Below, piece by piece: positions 60,078-64,000 of a stretch of 64,000 bases of DNA (the stretch's first letter is position 1; every line of letters starts with the position of its first letter). The notes under the pieces were generated by a model. That model saw only the letters and a program-made list of their open reading frames with translations. It searched no databases and was not told the DNA's origin. The translations under genes were made by a program, and so were the position numbers. Source of the stretch: VXYL01 sp963666465 (GTDB taxonomy: Bacteria > Pseudomonadota > Gammaproteobacteria > Pseudomonadales > Azotimanducaceae); NCBI GenBank assembly GCA_963666465.1, contig OY762824.1:2232001-2296000 (forward strand), written 5' to 3'.

Positions 60078-61409
60078 TCAGCGATCGAACCGCAGCGCCT
60101 CGCCGGGCGTGTCGTCCAGGAACTCCCCTTCGGCAAACATCAACCGGCCGCCGACGAAGGTGTGGGTCACCCGGGAGTGAAAGGTGGTGCCGCGGAAGGG
60201 CGTCCAGCCGCACTTGGCATGAACCGGCTCTTCGTCCACCACCGTGCGGCGGCTTGGATCGATCACCGTCAGGTCGGCGAGGTAGCCCTCGCGAATGAAG
60301 CCGCGTTCGGCCACGTCGAACAGGGTTGCGGGTGCATGTGCGGTCTTTTGCGCCACCCGCTCGATGGTCATCTCGCCACGGCGCACCTGTTCCACCAGCG
60401 AGAGCAGGGCGTGCTGCACCAGCGGCAGGCCGGACGGCGCCTGCAGGTAGGGCCCCGCCTTCTCTTCCGTCGTGTGCGGGGCATGGTCCGTCGCCACGAC
60501 GTCGATCACGTCGTCGTTCACGGCCTGGCGGATGGCGAGCTGGTCGGCGCGGGTCTTGATGGCGGGGTTGCACTTGATGTCGGCGCCAAGGGCGCCGTAG
60601 TGGGTCTCGTTGAAGTAGAGGTGATGCACGCAGGCTTCCGCCGTGATGCGCTTGCTGTCGACGGGGCCGGCTTCGAACAGGGCCAGCTCTCGCGCCGTCG
60701 TGATGTGCAGCACATGCAGGCGGCTGCCGTGCTTTCGCGCCAGCCGCACGGCCAGCGACGACGAGCGATGGCAGGCTTCGGCGGAGCGAATGTTGGCGTG
60801 CTCGGCGATGGGAATGTCGTCGCCATAGCGCGCCTGCGCCGCGGCCTCGTTGGCGAGGATCATCGGCGTGTCCTCGCAGTGGGTGGCGATGAGCAGCGGA
60901 CACTCGGCGAAGATGCCTTCGAGCGTGCGTTCGTCGTCCACCAGCATGTTGCCGGTGGAGGCGCCCATGAATATCTTGACGCCGCAAGCGAGGTGCCGGT
61001 CCACGCCGCGGATCTCGTCCAGATTGTCGTTCGTCGCGCCAAGGTAGAAGGCGTAGTTCGCGACCGACCTGGACGCGGCGCGGGTGTGCTTGTCCTTGAG
61101 CGCCGCTCCCGTCACCGTCTGCGGATCGCAATTGGGCATCTCCATGTAGCTGGTGATGCCGCCGGCCACAGCCGCACGCGACTCGGTGGCGATGTCCGCC
61201 TTGTGTTCGAAGCCGGGTTCGCGGAAATGCACCTGATCGTCGATCATCCCCGGCAGCAGCCAGGCCCCGGCGAGGTCGATCTCCGTGTCGCCAGCGCTGG
61301 CAGCCACCCTGCCGCCCACAGCATCGATGCGCCCCGCCGCAATCCGCACGTCGCCTTCCACGGCGCTGCCCTCGTTGACGATGACGGCGTTCCTGAGCGC
61401 GATTGCCAT
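60078..61409 (-). CDS. pyrC: Dihydroorotase (class I type)
   Basis: A 443-residue metal-dependent amidohydrolase that closes N-carbamoyl-aspartate to dihydroorotate in pyrimidine synthesis. LPGMIDDQVHFREPGFEHKA is the metal motif; the first His of the usual HxH is Gln here, as in some known subfamilies. CGVKIFMGASTGNM holds the carboxylated Lys, and VVATDHAPHTTEEK the metal Asp. Hydantoinase- or allantoinase-like functions remain possible. Confidence 0.88.
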   Translation of the reverse strand: MAIALRNAVIVNEGSAVEGDVRIAAGRIDAVGGRVAASAGDTEIDLAGAWLLPGMIDDQVHFREPGFEHKADIATESRAAVAGGITSYMEMPNCDPQTVTGAALKDKHTRAASRSVANYAFYLGATNDNLDEIRGVDRHLACGVKIFMGASTGNMLVDDERTLEGIFAECPLLIATHCEDTPMILANEAAAQARYGDDIPIAEHANIRSAEACHRSSSLAVRLARKHGSRLHVLHITTARELALFEAGPVDSKRITAEACVHHLYFNETHYGALGADIKCNPAIKTRADQLAIRQAVNDDVIDVVATDHAPHTTEEKAGPYLQAPSGLPLVQHALLSLVEQVRRGEMTIERVAQKTAHAPATLFDVAERGFIREGYLADLTVIDPSRRTVVDEEPVHAKCGWTPFRGTTFHSRVTHTFVGGRLMFAEGEFLDDTPGEALRFDR

Positions 61410-61501
61410 GCCTCGATGCTCCCTTCCCCGCTCGGACGAGTCTAATCCGAAGCCGGCTGCCCAAGACAAGCTCTCGCGATCAAGCACCCGTCAAGTCCGG
61501 T

Positions 61502-61804
61502 AGTGTCTCACTTTGACTTGTGCAGTGTCTGGCACCGTCCCCCGGGGGGAGGGCGTCCCGCCTCCATCGCGCCGCAAGGCGCGCCGCGCCGCCAAGGCGC
61601 GCAAGGCACTCGCGGCATGCGCAGGGAGGACGCGCCTGACGGCGCGCATGGAGGGCGGGACGCCCTCCCTATCCCCTTATGGCGCATGGAGGGCGGGACG
61701 CCCTCCCTATCCCCTTATGGAGAGTGGTCCCGGCAGGCAAATCGACGCAGTCGCCAGTTGCGAACGGCCATGCGCCACGTCAGGCAAATTCAAAGTGAGA
61801 CACT
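61502..61804 (-). repeat. R1 MITE-like repeat, copy 8
   Basis: Ends AGTGTCTCACTTTGACTTGT and AATTCAAAGTGAGACACT. A GGAGGGCGGGACGCCCTCCC block with CTATCCCCTTATGG is duplicated inside (about 61649 and 61687). Confidence 0.88.
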
Positions 61805-61811
61805 GCCTCAA

Positions 61812-61922
61812 GTCCGACACGCCACTCGCCACGCCCATTGGGCACCGCCGCATGATGACGTGCCCCCGGTGGAGCACGCCGCTGTCCGACACGCCACCCG
61901 CCACGCCCATTGGGCACCGCCG
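61812..61922. repeat. Two 39-41 bp direct repeats, 72 bp apart
   Basis: GTCCGACACGCCACTCGCCA then CGCCCATTGGGCACCGCCGC begins at 61812 and recurs at 61884 with one or two changes. Each unit contains the dyad GCCCATTGGGC. The repeats end 50 bp before the start of the binding-protein gene and could be operator-like. Confidence 0.6.
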
Positions 61923-61970
61923 CTCGCGCGCTAAAGTACGCGCAGACCCAGCCTGGGAAGCACAGCCACT

Positions 61971-63218
61971 GTGATTACGCGACGGTCGTTCGCCGGCTAT
62001 GGCTTGTTCGGCGCCCTGTTCGGGCCAGGCGCGCGCGGCGCTCCGGTGTCGGACAGCGAAATCCTGCTTGGCATGTCGGCTGCGTTCTCCGGGCCGTCGC
62101 GTGGCCTCGGCATCGAGCTCTATCGCGGCGCGCAAGCGTGTTTCGAGGAGGTCAACCGCGAAGGCGGCGTATTTGGTCGCAGTGTTCGGCTCCGCACCTA
62201 CGACGATGGCTATCAGCCGGACCCGTCGGTGAAGAACACAATGACGCTGATGCTCGAAGACGACGTCTTTGGCCTGTTCGGCTATGTCGGCACGCCCACC
62301 GTGACGCGGGTGCTGCCGATGCTGAAGAAGTTCCAGGATCGCAACATCCTCTTGTTCTTTCCCTTCACCGGCGCCCAGCCCCAGCGCGAACCTCCCTACG
62401 GCGAGTTCGCCTTCAACCTGCGCGCCTCCTACCGCCAGGAGACTGGCGGGCTCGTGGACAATTTCGTTCGCGTCGGAAGGCGTCGCATTGCCGTCTTCTA
62501 CCAAGCCGACGCCTATGGCCGCAGCGGCTGGGCCGGCGTGCGAACGGCGCTGGCCCAGCACAGCGAGCGCCTCGCCGGGGAGGCCACGTATCGACGCGGC
62601 AGCCAGTTCACCAGCACGATGCGGCGGCAGGTGGAGATCCTCAAGGCGGCAAGTCCTGACGCGGTGGTGTGCATCGGCGCCTACGCCGCCTGTGCCGCAT
62701 TCGCCCGTGACGCGGTGGACCTCGGGCTCACCGTGCCCATCGCCAACCTCTCCTTCGTCGGCAGCGAGAACCTGCTCAAGCTGCTCGCCGGCATCGGCGA
62801 GGACAGCAGCCGATACACCGACCTGCTGGTCAATTCGCAAGTGGTGCCGAGCTATGAGGAGACCACGATCCCGGCGGTGCGCGAGTACCGAGAACTGATG
62901 CAGCGCCACGACCCGTCGCCGCCGGCGGAACTCGTCACCGAGTCCTACGCGGCCTTTCCCCAGAGCTTCGTCAGCCTCGAAGGATTCCTCAACGCGAAGC
63001 TGATGGTGGAGGTGTTGCGCCGGCTCGGTCCCGAACCTTCCCGCGATGCGCTTGAAGCCACCATGTTCTCGGTGCGGGATTTCGACCTCGGCATCGGCGA
63101 GAGCGTCTCCTTCTCGCCGGAGCAGCGCCAGGGCCTCCAGCGGGTGTACTACACCGTGGTGCGGGACAATCGCTTCGTGACCCTGACCGACTGGCACGGA
63201 AGGTTCGCCAAGGCATGA
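61971..63218 (+). CDS. ABC-type periplasmic binding protein (branched-chain amino-acid/urea family)
   Basis: A 415-residue type I periplasmic binding protein. The N-terminus ITRRSFAGYGLFGALFGPGA is a twin-arginine-like export signal. ILLGMSAAFSGPSRGLGIEL and ACFEEVNREGGVFGRSVRL are family blocks. The start is GTG. No permease or ATPase genes follow; instead the stop overlaps a sensor gene by 4 bp (ATGA). It therefore probably delivers a ligand signal to the sensor rather than to a transporter (inference). Confidence 0.85.
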   Translation: MITRRSFAGYGLFGALFGPGARGAPVSDSEILLGMSAAFSGPSRGLGIELYRGAQACFEEVNREGGVFGRSVRLRTYDDGYQPDPSVKNTMTLMLEDDVFGLFGYVGTPTVTRVLPMLKKFQDRNILLFFPFTGAQPQREPPYGEFAFNLRASYRQETGGLVDNFVRVGRRRIAVFYQADAYGRSGWAGVRTALAQHSERLAGEATYRRGSQFTSTMRRQVEILKAASPDAVVCIGAYAACAAFARDAVDLGLTVPIANLSFVGSENLLKLLAGIGEDSSRYTDLLVNSQVVPSYEETTIPAVREYRELMQRHDPSPPAELVTESYAAFPQSFVSLEGFLNAKLMVEVLRRLGPEPSRDALEATMFSVRDFDLGIGESVSFSPEQRQGLQRVYYTVVRDNRFVTLTDWHGRFAKA

Positions 63219-63961
63219 CCGACGAAGCAGATGCCAACGTGACCGGCCGAACCCTCGGCCCGTTCCAGATCCACCGCCTGTTCCAGAAGACCCTGTTCGG
63301 CGTGTTTGCGCTATTCGGCTTCATCGGCGTCGCCACGGCCTCGCTCGCCGTGTACACGGTGGACACCCACCTGCGCCAGGAATACGTCAGCAACAGCCGC
63401 GACATCGCCAAGACCATCGCCGACTCCAGCGTCGACATCCTCCTGAACCGCGACCTCGCTGCGCTGCAGTCGCTGGTGGATCAATTCGTCGAGATTCAGG
63501 GCATCCGCTACATCTACATCGCCGACGAAACCGGCGAGTTTCTCGCCCACACCTTCGTGCCCGGCATCCCGGAAGAGATTCTCGCCGGCAACACCACCGA
63601 CACGGATACCGTCGAGCGCAGCCTGCCGGGCATGGGCGATTTCGTGGAGGTCGCAAGCCCCATCCTCGCTGGATTCGCCGGCACGGTGCATGTGGGCATG
63701 GACACGGGCCTCATCGCCCTCAAGATCCAGCGCGCCATCGGCCACCAGCTCTATCTCATCTGCGTCGTCTTCGTGGTGGGCGTCTTCGCCGCGCTCTGGT
63801 TCGTGAATCTCGCGGCCCGCCCCATCGGCGAACTCCTGACCTACGCCGCCAATCTGGTCGAACGAGGTGAGGACGCGGCCGAAGCGCGGGTGCTCGAGCG
63901 GCAGGACGAAGCCGGACAGCTCGCTCGCCTGTTCCGCTACGTCGCCGGCCGCAAGGACTGA
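63215..63961 (+). CDS. CACHE/HAMP membrane sensor without output domain
   Basis: A 248-residue protein with a first membrane helix (TLFGVFALFGFIGVATASLA, ~30-49), a periplasmic sensing domain (~50-175; DIAKTIADSSVDILLNRDLA, IRYIYIADETGEFLAHTFVP), a second helix (LYLICVVFVVGVFAALWFV) and a HAMP-type segment (~205-245) that ends in a stop. Such proteins usually continue into a kinase or GGDEF domain. Here an ATG starts 5 bp after the stop, so the output domain may be a separate protein. Confidence 0.8.
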   Translation: MTDEADANVTGRTLGPFQIHRLFQKTLFGVFALFGFIGVATASLAVYTVDTHLRQEYVSNSRDIAKTIADSSVDILLNRDLAALQSLVDQFVEIQGIRYIYIADETGEFLAHTFVPGIPEEILAGNTTDTDTVERSLPGMGDFVEVASPILAGFAGTVHVGMDTGLIALKIQRAIGHQLYLICVVFVVGVFAALWFVNLAARPIGELLTYAANLVERGEDAAEARVLERQDEAGQLARLFRYVAGRKD

Positions 63962-63966
63962 CCCAC

Positions 63967-64000
63967 ATGGCGGCCCTGCCCCTCCCCGTGCAACGCGGCG
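63967..64000 (+). CDS. Start of a gene cut by the window edge
   Basis: ATG with the first eleven codons reading MAALPLPVQRG. It begins 5 bp after the sensor stop and so is probably the third gene of the operon. The product cannot be judged. Confidence 0.4.
   Translation, partial: MAALPLPVQRG

Noticed and set aside
1..64000. tRNA, rRNA or riboswitch genes
   Set aside because: I looked for cloverleaf ends, CCA tails and rRNA landmarks by eye and saw none. A covariance-model scan would be decisive.

Overview
The window is high-GC DNA from a proteobacterium, most likely an uncultured Gammaproteobacterium. This rests on gene order rather than any marker search. The clusters rpmB-rpmG-mutM with convergent coaD, miaB next to phoH-ybeY-corC-lnt, a DUF1820 gene beside miaB, polA divergent from a DUF2782 gene, and pcnB followed by a deoxynucleoside kinase and panB are all typical of that class. 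Intergenic regions are unusually full of short repeats and decayed insertion sequences, as often seen in symbiont or host-associated lineages (inference).

Layout. 1-3.6 kb is an insertion-sequence graveyard: one intact IS1380 transposase, one frameshifted IS1380-type relative and one truncated ISNCY-like N-terminus. 3.7-16.4 kb is a co-directional minus-strand block. In transcription order it holds a Flp pilin, CpaA/TadV peptidase, CpaB and CpaC secretin, a membrane pseudokinase-SUMF1 protein, a Roadblock/LC7-like protein, an Amt ammonium channel, a second pseudokinase-PEGA-SUMF1 protein and a membrane sulfatase-fold protein. 16.7-19.6 kb holds a deleted DUF4338-ISAs1 transposase, a coiled-coil DUF1640-like gene between imperfect direct repeats, and MITE-like repeats. 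19.6-31.4 kb is housekeeping: ribosomal proteins, DNA repair, CoA and pantothenate, RNA and nucleoside metabolism, an NtrC-like regulator, EgtD and PolA. 31.5-33.7 kb is an IS1634-type element. 34.2-50.4 kb carries a glycosyltransferase, an ACT-domain protein, glycyl-tRNA synthetase, the lnt-corC-ybeY-phoH operon, miaB, a crotonase, a hydrolase, a CDGSH protein and a DUF349 protein. 50.4-61.4 kb has a DNA glycosylase, an acetyltransferase, acyl-CoA and redox enzymes, an aminotransferase, an APH-like kinase, a PspB-like protein, a MerR-type regulator and dihydroorotase. 62-64 kb starts a periplasmic-binding-protein plus CACHE/HAMP-sensor operon that runs off the edge.

Five repeat families recur. 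R1 is a MITE-like element with AGTGTCTCACTTTG inverted ends. R2 is a ~112 bp element bounded by CTAG that repeatedly coincides with TAG stop codons. R3 is 87-90 bp units in tandem arrays. R4 is a 132 bp element with 19 bp inverted ends. R5 is a paired-hairpin element.

The most unusual content is the 3.7-16.4 kb block. It combines the secretion front end of a Tad-like pilus (no ATPase or platform genes are visible) with two membrane proteins whose kinase domains have lost the catalytic Lys, the HRD Asp and the DFG Asp, and whose SUMF1-like domains lack the formylglycine-generating cysteines. A Roadblock-like protein lies between them. This looks like a signalling or scaffolding module built from inactive enzyme folds. 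No function has been shown; this is an inference from residues and gene order. Degenerate catalytic sites recur elsewhere: an NtrC-like protein without the phospho-Asp or GAFTGA motif, and PolA without proofreading residues.
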